This document shows positions 9,164-16,850 of a stretch of 64,000 nucleotides of DNA, one piece after another. The position numbers and the translations under genes were made by a program. Where the stretch lies: NCBI GenBank assembly GCA_026391805.1, contig JAPLDJ010000020.1, forward strand, positions 1 to 64,000, written 5' to 3'. Each line of letters opens with the position of its first letter. Position 1 is the first letter of the stretch. The stretch comes from Bacteroidota bacterium (GTDB lineage Bacteria > Bacteroidota > Bacteroidia > Bacteroidales > FEN-979). The notes beneath the pieces are model-generated. The model saw nothing but the letters and a program-made list of their open reading frames with translations, searched no databases and was not told the DNA's origin.

Positions 9164-9844
9164 ATGAACCGCCAGGATTTTACAAATTATATCCATGACC
9201 CCCGGATGCTTGACCGCGGACTGAAAGAAGATCTCCGCGACCTGGCCGGGCGCTATCCCTACAGTTCTTCCGTACAGGTTCTCTATGCCCTTCTGTTGTA
9301 TTCGGGCAATGACCATGAATTCGCGCAGCAGCTGAAAAAATCCGCCGCCTACGCCACCAGCCGGAAGAAACTTAAAGAGCTGATCGATGCTTTCCAGGTT
9401 CCTTCATTGACAGTACCGGCGGAATCAGAAATGGTTACTGGATCAGCTTCTGAACCTGTTCCTGAAACTACTGATCCGACCTCCGGCCTCCGACCTCCGG
9501 CCTCCATCCTCCATCCTCCATCCTCGGTTCCCGAAGAACCAGTTCCGACTGCTCACATGACTGGTGAGGAGGAGCAGGAAACTTCTCTTTCCAGGGAAGA
9601 AATCATCGAAAAATTCATCCGTGAAGAACCCCGCATCTCAGCACCCAGGGTAACCTTCTTCACGCCTTCCGAATCGGCTCACAGGAGCAGTACGGATGAA
9701 GCCGAAATTGTCAGCGAAACACTGGCACGTTTGTACTTTGAACAGGGAAATGTCGCCAAGGCCATCCTTATTTACGAGAAATTAAGTTTGCTTTTTCCGG
9801 AAAAAAGCAGATACTTTGCAGCCCAAATTCAAAAATTGGGGTAA
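9164..9844 (+). CDS. Helical-repeat (TPR-like) protein of the lptE-secG neighbourhood
   Basis: 226 residues, no signal peptide. The N-terminal third is helical (YPYSSSVQVLYALLLY). The C-terminus has one TPR-like unit (ETLARLYFEQGNVAKAILIYEKLSLLFPEKS). Between them lies a Pro/Ser-rich stretch, about residues 104-122, encoded by a 7-nt tandem repeat, which looks like an insertion into a linker. Function unknown. Position between lptE and secG suggests an envelope-related role, but this is inference from location only. Confidence 0.75.
   Translation: MNRQDFTNYIHDPRMLDRGLKEDLRDLAGRYPYSSSVQVLYALLLYSGNDHEFAQQLKKSAAYATSRKKLKELIDAFQVPSLTVPAESEMVTGSASEPVPETTDPTSGLRPPASILHPPSSVPEEPVPTAHMTGEEEQETSLSREEIIEKFIREEPRISAPRVTFFTPSESAHRSSTDEAEIVSETLARLYFEQGNVAKAILIYEKLSLLFPEKSRYFAAQIQKLG
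9474..9529 (+). repeat. Degenerate heptanucleotide array, in frame inside a CDS
   Basis: Eight consecutive 7-nt units of the form MTCCRNC (three CTCCATC, two CTCCGGC, plus variants). Because 7 is not a multiple of 3, the coded peptide cycles every three units and reads as a Pro/Ser/Leu-rich linker. Confidence 0.85.
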
Positions 9845-9901
9845 AAGCCAATCCCGCTGAGAGGAAAGGCATTATAATTCATTGAAAACAGCAATATTTT
9901 T

Positions 9902-10231
9902 ATGGGCATTTACATTTTAATTTCCGTTCTCATCCTGATCACCTGTGTTCTCCTGGTCCTGATCGTTCTGGTACAGAATTCAAAAGGAGGAGGCCTTGCA
10001 TCCAATTTCCAGTCTTCCAACCAATTCATGGGTGTAAGGAAGACCGCCGATTTCCTTGAAAAAACAACCTGGACGCTGGCAGTTATTCTTCTGGTCCTCA
10101 GTCTTTTTTCCATCCTGATTATCCCGAAGAACACCGGGACGGTCAAAACTCAGGAAAGCGAAATCCAGAAGCAGATCAACAATACAAAAGCTCCTGCAAA
10201 AGATTTTCCGGTTCCTCCTGCAAAGAAATAA
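9902..10231 (+). CDS. secG: Preprotein translocase subunit SecG
   Basis: 109 residues. The N-terminal transmembrane helix (about 4-25) is followed by the conserved NSKGGGLASNFQ loop and a second helix (about 53-73), then a polar tail rich in Lys and Pro. SecG is the small inner-membrane subunit of SecYEG that assists SecA-driven export. It ends the sigma-54 activator / lptE series, and a long hairpin terminator follows 28 nt downstream. Confidence 0.93.
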   Translation: MGIYILISVLILITCVLLVLIVLVQNSKGGGLASNFQSSNQFMGVRKTADFLEKTTWTLAVILLVLSLFSILIIPKNTGTVKTQESEIQKQINNTKAPAKDFPVPPAKK

Positions 10232-10259
10232 GGACGGTACCGTCAAAAACCAATCGGGA

Positions 10260-10296
10260 AATGTCAGAATGTCATATAATTCTGACATTTTTTTTT
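10260..10296 (+). terminator. Rho-independent terminator after secG
   Basis: Perfect 11-bp inverted repeat (arms AATGTCAGAAT and ATTCTGACATT) around an 8-nt loop, followed by a T run. It isolates secG from groES. Confidence 0.85.
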
Positions 10297-10427
10297 GTAT
10301 AGATCGAAATCCTGAAAAATTGTCCAAAAAAACCCCTTCTATTCCATTTGGCATAATATCTGACTATACACTGCATTCTATTTCATCAGAAACTTTTCTT
10401 TCATGTTAAACCTTAAAATAATTATGT

Positions 10428-10706
10428 ATGGCAAAATTGAAGATTAAACCTTTGGCCGACCGCGTATTAGTTGAACCAGACGCCGCCGAGGAAAAAACCG
10501 CCGCCGGTATCATTATTCCCGATACCGCCAAGGAAAAACCGCAAAGAGGAACCGTTGTAGCAGTGGGGAATGGTAAAAAAGATGAACCGATGACCGTAAA
10601 GGTCGGAGACGTTGTTCTTTATGGTAAATATGCCGGTACTGAAATCACCGTTGAAGGAACAAATTATCTGATCATGCGCGAATCCGATATCGTGGCGATC
10701 ATTTGA
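10428..10706 (+). CDS. groES: Co-chaperonin GroES
   Basis: 92 residues, normal length. Starts with [13 protein letters not shown], contains the mobile loop ([18 protein letters not shown]) and ends in the usual ESDIVAII. It caps the GroEL ring during protein folding. groEL follows after 45 nt. No CIRCE-type inverted repeat is visible in the 130 nt upstream, so heat control is probably not by HrcA. Confidence 0.97.
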   Translation: MAKLKIKPLADRVLVEPDAAEEKTAAGIIIPDTAKEKPQRGTVVAVGNGKKDEPMTVKVGDVVLYGKYAGTEITVEGTNYLIMRESDIVAII

Positions 10707-10751
10707 TTTTTAACGAACCATCATTAAATCATAATTAAAACTTCAAAGACT

Positions 10752-12392
10752 ATGGCAAAAGATATTTTATTCAATATTAAAGCAAGAGATGCACTAAGAA
10801 AAGGTGTTGATGAGCTCTCAAATGCTGTCAAGGTGACATTGGGCCCGAGCGGTCGCAATGTGATCATTGACAAATCCTACGGAGCACCTGTCATCACAAA
10901 GGACGGCGTGACCGTTGCAAAGGAAATCGAACTGAAAGACACGGTTGAGAACATGGGCGCACAGATGGTGAAGGAAGTTGCTTCCAAGACCAGCGACCTG
11001 GCCGGCGACGGAACCACCACCGCTACTGTTTTGGCACAGTCAATTTTTGTGACCGGATTAAAAAATGTGACCGCAGGCGCCAACCCGATGGACCTGAAAA
11101 GGGGTATCGACAAGGCAGTGGCCGAAGTGATCACTTCCCTGAAGAAACAGACAAAACAGGTTGGCGACAGCCTCGAAAAAATCGAACAGGTTGCTTCCGT
11201 ATCAGCAAACAACGATCTGACCATTGGAAAGATGATCGCTGAAGCAATGACCAAGGTTAAGAAAGAAGGCGTCATCACGATCGAAGAGGCCAAAGGCATC
11301 GAAACTACGGTTAAGGTTGTTGAAGGCATGCAGTTCGACCGCGGTTATATCTCTCCCTATTTCATTACGGATACGGAAAAGATGGAAGCCGTTTACGAGA
11401 ATCCTTTCATCCTCATCTACGACAAGAAGATCTCCATCATGAAAGACCTTCTTCCGTTACTGGAAAAGGTTGTTCAGACCGGACGTCCGATGATCATTAT
11501 TTCGGAAGATATTGAAGGCGAAGCACTGGCTACCCTTGTTGTGAACAAGATCAGGGGATCCCTGAAAGTTGTTGCCATCAAGGCTCCGGGGTTTGGTGAC
11601 CGCAGAAAAGAGATGCTCGAGGATATCGCTGTTCTCACAGGCGGTACCGTGATCTCCGAAGAAAAAGGATACAAACTCGAAGATGCAACCCTGCAGTACC
11701 TTGGCCAGGCCGAGAAAGTAACCGTTGATAAAGACAATACCACGATCGTCAGCGGAAAAGGAAATAAATCTGACATCGATGCAAGGGTCAACCAGATCAA
11801 AGCACAGATTGGCACTACCACTTCTGATTATGACAAGGAAAAGCTGCAGGAGCGGCTGGCTAAATTAGCCGGTGGCGTTGCCGTGATCTACGTCGGAGCA
11901 GCCAGTGAAGTCGAGATGAAGGAGAAGAAGGACCGCTTTGATGATGCACTGCACGCAACCCGTGCTGCCATTGAAGAAGGTATCGTTCCCGGCGGAGGCG
12001 TTGCGCTGATCCGTGCCATTCCTGTCCTTGAGAAAATGAAGGGAGCCAACGACGACGAAACAACCGGTATCATGATCGTAAAGCGCGCACTCGAAGAGCC
12101 GCTGCGCCAGATCATGGAGAATGCCGGTCTTGACGGCTCCGTTGTAGCCCAGAAAGTAAAAGAAGGCAAAGATGATTTCGGTTACAACGTACGCGCAGAA
12201 GCTTACGAGAACCTGTTCAAATCAGGTGTGATCGATCCGACCAAGGTGACAAGGATTGCACTCGAGAATGCAGCTTCCATCGCTGCCATGCTGCTGTCGA
12301 CCGAATGTGTCATCGCTACCCATAAAGAAGAAAAAGAACCCAAAATGCTGATGAACCCCGGTGGTTACGGCGGAATGGGTGACATGTACTAA
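10752..12392 (+). CDS. groEL: Chaperonin GroEL
   Basis: 546 residues with all landmarks: [18 protein letters not shown] near 34, the [15 protein letters not shown] loop near 86, [14 protein letters not shown], and a C-terminal [10 protein letters not shown] tail. The 14-mer forms the folding chamber capped by GroES. It is the last gene of the groESL operon and is followed by a terminator. Confidence 0.98.
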   Translation: MAKDILFNIKARDALRKGVDELSNAVKVTLGPSGRNVIIDKSYGAPVITKDGVTVAKEIELKDTVENMGAQMVKEVASKTSDLAGDGTTTATVLAQSIFVTGLKNVTAGANPMDLKRGIDKAVAEVITSLKKQTKQVGDSLEKIEQVASVSANNDLTIGKMIAEAMTKVKKEGVITIEEAKGIETTVKVVEGMQFDRGYISPYFITDTEKMEAVYENPFILIYDKKISIMKDLLPLLEKVVQTGRPMIIISEDIEGEALATLVVNKIRGSLKVVAIKAPGFGDRRKEMLEDIAVLTGGTVISEEKGYKLEDATLQYLGQAEKVTVDKDNTTIVSGKGNKSDIDARVNQIKAQIGTTTSDYDKEKLQERLAKLAGGVAVIYVGAASEVEMKEKKDRFDDALHATRAAIEEGIVPGGGVALIRAIPVLEKMKGANDDETTGIMIVKRALEEPLRQIMENAGLDGSVVAQKVKEGKDDFGYNVRAEAYENLFKSGVIDPTKVTRIALENAASIAAMLLSTECVIATHKEEKEPKMLMNPGGYGGMGDMY

Positions 12393-12420
12393 TCGTTTTT
12401 ATTTTGCTTTACCTGAAAAG

Positions 12421-12453
12421 ACCCCTCCCGGATTTCCGGGAAGGGGTTTTTTA
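12421..12453 (+). terminator. Terminator after groEL
   Basis: Hairpin with arms ACCCCTCCCGG and CCGGGAAGGGGT (one bulged base) and an ATTT loop, followed by a T run. Confidence 0.8.
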
Positions 12454-12512
12454 TTTGATGATTTTCCGGATTATTTCGCTACTTAATCCCAGGCCTTGAA
12501 CGGTTTCTTTCG

Positions 12513-12557
12513 TTCTCGCAGATTTCCGCAGATTTAACCGCAGATTCACGCGGATTT
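12513..12557 (+). repeat. Left 45-bp terminal inverted repeat of the GxxExxY cassette
   Basis: Inverted copy of 12944-12988, identical at 43 of 45 positions. The arm is itself built from a CGCAGATT-like motif at roughly 11-nt spacing. The stop codon of the enclosed pseudogene overlaps its inner edge. Confidence 0.85.
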
Positions 12558-12936
12558 ATAAGTTGTTTACAATTCTGATGATCGAGTTTTTACCCAGAGA
12601 GGTCGTATTGAAGTTGATCAGCAATCCAAGTTTCTTACCGGTAAGTTTCAGATAGGTCAGAAGTTGTTTATAATGAATGTCGATTAGTGATTCCACTGAT
12701 TTCACCTCGATGATCACCTGATCATTTACAAGAATATCAAGACGGAAACCAATGTCGAATGATAGATCATAATATGACATTGGGATCCCGACCTGATTGA
12801 TGACAATCAGTCCTTCTGCTTTTTATTCATGGGACAATGCTCTTTCATAAACCGATTCCAGAAGCCCTGGTCCCAGTTTGTTGTAAACCCTGAAGGCACA
12901 TCCCCGGATAATAAACGAAATTTCATTCTCTGTCAT
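12556..12936 (-). pseudogene. GxxExxY family gene with an internal stop codon
   Basis: Reading the minus strand from the ATG at 12936 gives MTENEISFIIRGCAF, a KLGPGLLESVYE segment that matches the family signature GxxExxY (Gly-Leu-Leu-Glu-Ser-Val-Tyr), and then TAA at codon 38 (12823-12825). The frame stays open beyond it, through QVGIP, a VIIEVKSVE segment resembling a PDDEXK-type nuclease core, and on to the natural stop: 126 codons in all. A single substitution explains the break. The family is thought to be nuclease-like, with unknown role. The gene is exactly bracketed by inverted repeats. A sequencing error could also create the stop. Confidence 0.8.
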
Positions 12937-12943
12937 AATATAA

Positions 12944-12988
12944 AAATCTGCGTGAATCTGCGGTTAAATCTGCGAAAATCTGCGAGAA
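12944..12988 (+). repeat. Right 45-bp terminal inverted repeat of the GxxExxY cassette
   Basis: Partner of 12513-12557. It lies 7 nt before the pseudogene start codon, so both ends of the gene sit directly against the repeats. No target-site duplication is evident outside the pair. Confidence 0.85.
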
Positions 12989-13051
12989 AAATATTAATCG
13001 GCTGAACAGGTAAAAGGTAATACATCATTCAAAGAAAAATGTGAGTTTTTC

Positions 13052-13085
13052 TCATTGTGAGGCACGAAGTGCCGAAGCAACCCCC
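13052..13085 (+). repeat. Small dispersed hairpin repeat (TCATTGTGAGGCAC type)
   Basis: Contains GGCAC-GAA-GTGCC followed by GAAGCAAC. It resembles a repeat (TCATTGCGAGG...GAAGCAATC) that I recall from many bacterial genomes. Only one copy is seen here, so identification rests on memory. Confidence 0.4.
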
Positions 13086-13176
13086 ATCTGTATGGTAATT
13101 TCTCAGTTGAAAAAATCCTGCAATAAAGACTGGAAATGAACGTATTTTAATATAATATTGCGACGATTTCTTCAAT

Positions 13177-13731
13177 ATGAATTCTATGAAACGAATTTTC
13201 AGCAGTGTACTGTTATTCCTGATAACGGGGACCGGGTTTGCGCAAACCACCCAGCCGTCACCACAGATGCCGGTTGATCCGGAGTCGAAAATGATTATGT
13301 ACCGGGATGTGGTAAGCCAGGAGGGAAACAAGGATGTGCTCTACGACCGCGGAGCCGAATGGGTCAGGGCATATTACCTGAACCCCGGCAGTGTGACAAA
13401 GGTCCAGGATAGGGTGAACGGGAAGATCGAAGGAACCGGGCGGATGCGGCTTTTTTTCGATAATACTGAAAACGTACGGACCGATGCCGGGATGATTTAC
13501 TATGATTTCCGCCTGGAATTCAAACCGGACAAATTCCGGTACACCCTCACCAACTTTTCACTGAAAGGCGCTTCCCGTGTTCCCCTTGAAAAATGGATGA
13601 ATAAAAATGATCCCTCCTATAATCCCCAGATGGAAAATTACCTTTACCAGGTGGATACCACCATGCAACACCTCATTGTAACGTTGAAAGAGGGGATGAA
13701 ACCCAAGGTGATAAAAAAGGATGAATGGTAG
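13177..13731 (+). CDS. Secreted DUF4468-type protein
   Basis: 184 residues with a signal peptide (about 1-23, ending GFAQ). The mature part begins with a Pro-rich segment and then MIMYRDVVSQEG, LYDRGAEWVRAYY and a GKIEGTGRMRLFF stretch, the pattern of DUF4468 proteins with a TBP-like fold, common in Bacteroidota. Function unknown. A second ATG at 13186 could be the start. The end overlaps the start of rlmN by 7 nt, suggesting translational coupling, though the two share no obvious role. Confidence 0.75.
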   Translation: MNSMKRIFSSVLLFLITGTGFAQTTQPSPQMPVDPESKMIMYRDVVSQEGNKDVLYDRGAEWVRAYYLNPGSVTKVQDRVNGKIEGTGRMRLFFDNTENVRTDAGMIYYDFRLEFKPDKFRYTLTNFSLKGASRVPLEKWMNKNDPSYNPQMENYLYQVDTTMQHLIVTLKEGMKPKVIKKDEW

Positions 13732-14792
13732 AAAAAAAAGATATCCGGGATTTGTCCCTGCCGGAAATTGAAGAATTTTTTCGTTCAACGAATGAAAAAC
13801 CGTTCCGGGCGAAACAGGTGTACGAATGGATCTGGAAAAAAAACTGCCGTTCTTTCAGTGAGATGACCAGCCTCTCCAGGGAAACCCGCACGTTACTGGA
13901 GGAAAATTTCCATTTTTCTGTTTTACAACCGGCAGGGGAATCCGTCAGCAGCGACGGAACTGTAAAATCCATCTTTAAACTGCCGGACGGTGCGCTTGTA
14001 GAAAGTGTGCTGATCCCTGCCGACAGCCGCACCACCGCATGCATCTCCTCACAGGCCGGGTGTGCCCTGGCATGCCGCTTTTGCGCCACTGGCATGCTCG
14101 GTTTTACACGGAATTTAACCTTCACCGAGATCTTTGACCAGGTGGTCATACTGAATCAGCAGTCGGAAAGATTCCATGGAAAGCCGCTCTCGAACATCGT
14201 TTACATGGGCATGGGCGAGCCGCTGATGAACTACGAGGCCGTGATACGGTCCATCGAAAAGATCACTTCGGCCAAAGCCCTGGGAATGTCGCCCCAGCGG
14301 ATCACGGTTTCCAGCGTGGGGATACCGAAGATGATCCGGAAAATGGCAGATGATAATGTAAAATTCCATTTCGCCTTGTCGCTGCATGCAGCAACCAATG
14401 AAAAACGGGATCAGATCATCCCCCTCAACAAAAAACATCCCTTGCAGGAACTTACGGAAGCACTGAAATATTATCATGAAAAGACCGGGAAGCGTTTTAC
14501 CATTGAATACATCCTGTTCAGGAATTTCAACGACAGCCTTGAGGATGCAAAAAGCCTGGCGCTCTTCTGTAAAAGCTTTCCGGTAAAGATCAACCTGATC
14601 GGATACAACCCGGTTGAAAATTCGGGGTTCGGGCAAAGCGACCCGGAAAAGGTGAGGACGTTCAAGGAATTCCTTGAAAGCAGGAACATGATTGTAAACA
14701 CGCGAAAGAGCAGGGGCAAGGATATCGATGCTGCATGCGGGCAGCTGGCACTTAGAAATAGCGAAAAGCGAAAAGGGAAAAGCGAAAAGTAA
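13725..14792 (+). CDS. rlmN: 23S rRNA (adenine2503-C2) methyltransferase RlmN
   Basis: 355 residues. Radical SAM motif CxxxCxxC at Cys113, Cys117 and Cys120; the mechanistic cysteine is in the ACGQLA segment at about 338. The MGMGEPLMN segment is also typical. RlmN methylates A2503 of 23S rRNA and A37 of some tRNAs. The family usually ends soon after CGQL. Here the last dozen residues (Ser/Glu/Lys/Arg-rich) and the stop codon are supplied by a 7-nt tandem repeat, so the tail is probably an accidental extension. ade starts 5 nt downstream. Confidence 0.95.
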   Translation: MVEKKDIRDLSLPEIEEFFRSTNEKPFRAKQVYEWIWKKNCRSFSEMTSLSRETRTLLEENFHFSVLQPAGESVSSDGTVKSIFKLPDGALVESVLIPADSRTTACISSQAGCALACRFCATGMLGFTRNLTFTEIFDQVVILNQQSERFHGKPLSNIVYMGMGEPLMNYEAVIRSIEKITSAKALGMSPQRITVSSVGIPKMIRKMADDNVKFHFALSLHAATNEKRDQIIPLNKKHPLQELTEALKYYHEKTGKRFTIEYILFRNFNDSLEDAKSLALFCKSFPVKINLIGYNPVENSGFGQSDPEKVRTFKEFLESRNMIVNTRKSRGKDIDAACGQLALRNSEKRKGKSEK

Positions 14793-14795
14793 GGA
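14754..14795 (+). repeat. Heptanucleotide array at the 3' end of rlmN
   Basis: Six 7-nt units around the consensus GCGAAAA (three exact copies, plus AGAAATA, GGGAAAA and GTAAGGA). It covers the last codons and the stop of rlmN and ends 2 nt before the ade start codon. Confidence 0.85.
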
Positions 14796-14797
14796 AT

Positions 14798-16432
14798 ATG
14801 AAATCAGAATCATTCGAGGTTTCAGGAAGCATTGTCGATGTTGTCGGGAAGCGGGTATTCAAAGGAAGGATAATCGTAATAAACGGCAGGATTGATAAAA
14901 TCCTTGAAGAAGAAAACAATGAAACGAGGTATATCCTGCCGGGGCTGATCGATGCCCATATCCACATCGAGAGTTCGATGCTGGTGCCATCGGAATTTGC
15001 CAGGCTGGCAGTGGTTCACGGAACGGTTGCCACGGTGTCGGATCCGCACGAGATTGCCAATGTGCTTGGCATGGAAGGCGTGCGTTTCATGATCGAAAAC
15101 GGGAAACAGGTCCCGTTCAGGTTTTATTTCGGAGCCTCTTCCTGTGTGCCCGCCACCGGATTTGAAACGGCCGGCGCGAGCCTTGGAGTTGAAGAACTGG
15201 AGGAGATGCTGAAGTCGGATGACATCTGGTACCTTTCCGAGATGATGAATTTTCCCGGTGTGATTTACGGGGATTCAGACGTATTGAAAAAACTTGAACT
15301 GGCGAAAAAATACAGGAAACCTGTAGATGGTCATGCTCCGGGTCTGACGGGCGAGCTCGCAAAAAAATACATTGAAGCCGGTATTTCCACCGACCATGAA
15401 TGCTATTCGCTGGAGGAAGCCGTTGAGAAGATCCGGTACGGGATGAAAGTCCTGATCCGGGAAGGAAGCGCTGCCAAGAACTTTGACGCGCTGGCGGAAC
15501 TGATCAGGGAATACCCGGCCGAGGTCATGTTCTGTTCGGATGATAAACATCCCGACGACCTCGTTTCAGGACACATCAACCAGCTTGTAAAAAGGGCGTT
15601 CAGCATGGGATTCGACCGGATGGACGTGATCCGCTGCTGCACCGTCAACCCGGTGCGGCATTACGGGCTGGATGCAGGGTTGCTGCAGCAGGGTGATGCG
15701 GCTGATTTTATTCTTGTTGATGACCTTGATCGTTTTAACATCCTGACAACTTATATCAGAGGTCAAAAGGTGGCTGAGAACGGACAGACATTGATTCACT
15801 CTGTTCCGGTAACTCCCGTAAACAGGTTCAATACAGATAAAATTTCCAGGGAAGAGATCATAATTCATCATGGCGGCGGGAAGATCAGAGTGCTTCAGGC
15901 CCTCGACGGGCAGCTGATAACGCCTGAACGGTCTTTTGACGCGCGGATCGAAAACGGCGAGGTCATTCCGGATCCCGAAAATGACATTCTGAAGATTGTC
16001 GTTAAAAACAGGTACTTCAATGCTCCTGCTGCAGTGGCATTCGTGCAGGGGTTCGGACTGAATTCGGGCGCGATTGCTTCCTGCGTGGCGCACGACAGTC
16101 ACAACATCATTGCCGTAGGAGCCGACGATGAATCGATCATCCGGGCCATCAATGCCATTGTTGAGTCAAAGGGAGGTGTGTCGGTGTGCGATGGAAACGA
16201 TGTCCACCTTCTGCCTCTTCCTGTGGCCGGGATCATGTCGAAGGAAGATGGCTATGAGGTTGCGAAACAGTACAAGCTTCTTGATGCCCGTGCAAAAGAG
16301 CTGAAAAGCACGCTCAAGGCGCCATTCATGACATTATCGTTCATGGCGCTCCTGGTGATCCCGGAGCTGAAGGTGAGTGATAAAGGCTTATTTGACGGAA
16401 AAAAGTTTTCCTTTACCGGACTTTTTGAATAA
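14798..16432 (+). CDS. ade: Adenine deaminase
   Basis: 544 residues, amidohydrolase superfamily. The metal-binding segment DAHIHIESSML lies near residue 50. VDGHAPGLTG, a STDHECYSLEEA segment and a late CVAHDSHNIIAVG segment follow, all characteristic of Ade. It converts adenine to hypoxanthine and ammonia for purine salvage. The product feeds hypoxanthine phosphoribosyltransferase, encoded about 20 kb away (36442). The gene follows rlmN by 5 nt and is probably cotranscribed. Confidence 0.95.
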   Translation: MKSESFEVSGSIVDVVGKRVFKGRIIVINGRIDKILEEENNETRYILPGLIDAHIHIESSMLVPSEFARLAVVHGTVATVSDPHEIANVLGMEGVRFMIENGKQVPFRFYFGASSCVPATGFETAGASLGVEELEEMLKSDDIWYLSEMMNFPGVIYGDSDVLKKLELAKKYRKPVDGHAPGLTGELAKKYIEAGISTDHECYSLEEAVEKIRYGMKVLIREGSAAKNFDALAELIREYPAEVMFCSDDKHPDDLVSGHINQLVKRAFSMGFDRMDVIRCCTVNPVRHYGLDAGLLQQGDAADFILVDDLDRFNILTTYIRGQKVAENGQTLIHSVPVTPVNRFNTDKISREEIIIHHGGGKIRVLQALDGQLITPERSFDARIENGEVIPDPENDILKIVVKNRYFNAPAAVAFVQGFGLNSGAIASCVAHDSHNIIAVGADDESIIRAINAIVESKGGVSVCDGNDVHLLPLPVAGIMSKEDGYEVAKQYKLLDARAKELKSTLKAPFMTLSFMALLVIPELKVSDKGLFDGKKFSFTGLFE

Positions 16433-16434
16433 CA

Positions 16435-16458
16435 AAATAAATATTTACATATTTATTT
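16435..16458. promoter_or_regulatory. Perfect inverted repeat, candidate ArsR operator
   Basis: Arms AAATAAATAT and ATATTTATTT separated by TTAC, starting 3 nt after the ade stop. The right arm covers the first three bases of the -33 box of the arsR promoter. An imperfect dyad of this size is what ArsR/SmtB dimers bind, so autorepression is likely. It is AT-only in the arms, so chance formation is easier than for a mixed sequence. Confidence 0.55.
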
Positions 16459-16486
16459 GTGTTTAATGTTTTTTTATATAAATTTG
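16456..16486 (+). promoter_or_regulatory. Bacteroidota-type promoter of the arsR-like gene
   Basis: TTTG (16456-16459), 19-nt spacer and TAAATTTG (16479-16486), matching both boxes of the Bacteroidota primary sigma factor consensus at the right spacing. The start codon is 55 nt downstream. Confidence 0.65.
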
Positions 16487-16540
16487 TACATTAACTATTC
16501 AACCTTAAACTACTGACGACCACTATTAAAAAATCTGCCC

Positions 16541-16840
16541 ATGAAAAAAGTAACATTAGACGTCGAAAAATTAGAAATGGCTGCCAGCAAATTAAGAGCA
16601 ATTGCACATCCGATGCGTATTGCCATCATTGATTTGCTTACTGTGAATCCGAAAATGACGGTCACGGAAATCTATGAATATCTGAATCTCGAGCAGGCGT
16701 CTGCTTCTCATCACCTGAATATTCTGAAGAATAAAGGGTTGCTTGACTCGAAGCGTGACGGAAAGATGATCTATTATTCCCTGAAATTCGAACACCTTAC
16801 GGAGGTGATCGATTGCATTAACCGCTGCACCGTAAGCTAA
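16541..16840 (+). CDS. ArsR-family winged-helix transcriptional regulator
   Basis: 99 residues. The winged-helix core has LRAIAHPMRIAIIDLL, the recognition-helix segment LEQASASHHLNILKNKGLL, and a wing with KRDGKMIYYSL, all typical of ArsR/SmtB proteins. The alpha-3 ELCVCD metal site is absent. Two cysteines near the end (92 and 96, DCINRC) could form a C-terminal metal or redox site. It stands alone: the next gene is convergent and no metal pump is adjacent, so its target other than itself is unknown. A perfect inverted repeat overlaps its own promoter. Confidence 0.88.
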   Translation: MKKVTLDVEKLEMAASKLRAIAHPMRIAIIDLLTVNPKMTVTEIYEYLNLEQASASHHLNILKNKGLLDSKRDGKMIYYSLKFEHLTEVIDCINRCTVS

Positions 16841-16850
16841 CAGATCCCGG

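Noticed and set aside
10300-10427. CIRCE operator before groES
   Set aside because: No TTAGCACTC/GAGTGCTAA inverted repeat was found in the leader.
12393-13176. Complete insertion sequence around the GxxExxY relic
   Set aside because: No transposase is present and no target-site duplication was found outside the inverted repeats.
14115-14813. Minus-strand frame of about 232 codons opposite rlmN
   Set aside because: Antisense to a confidently identified gene; no start signal or family match.
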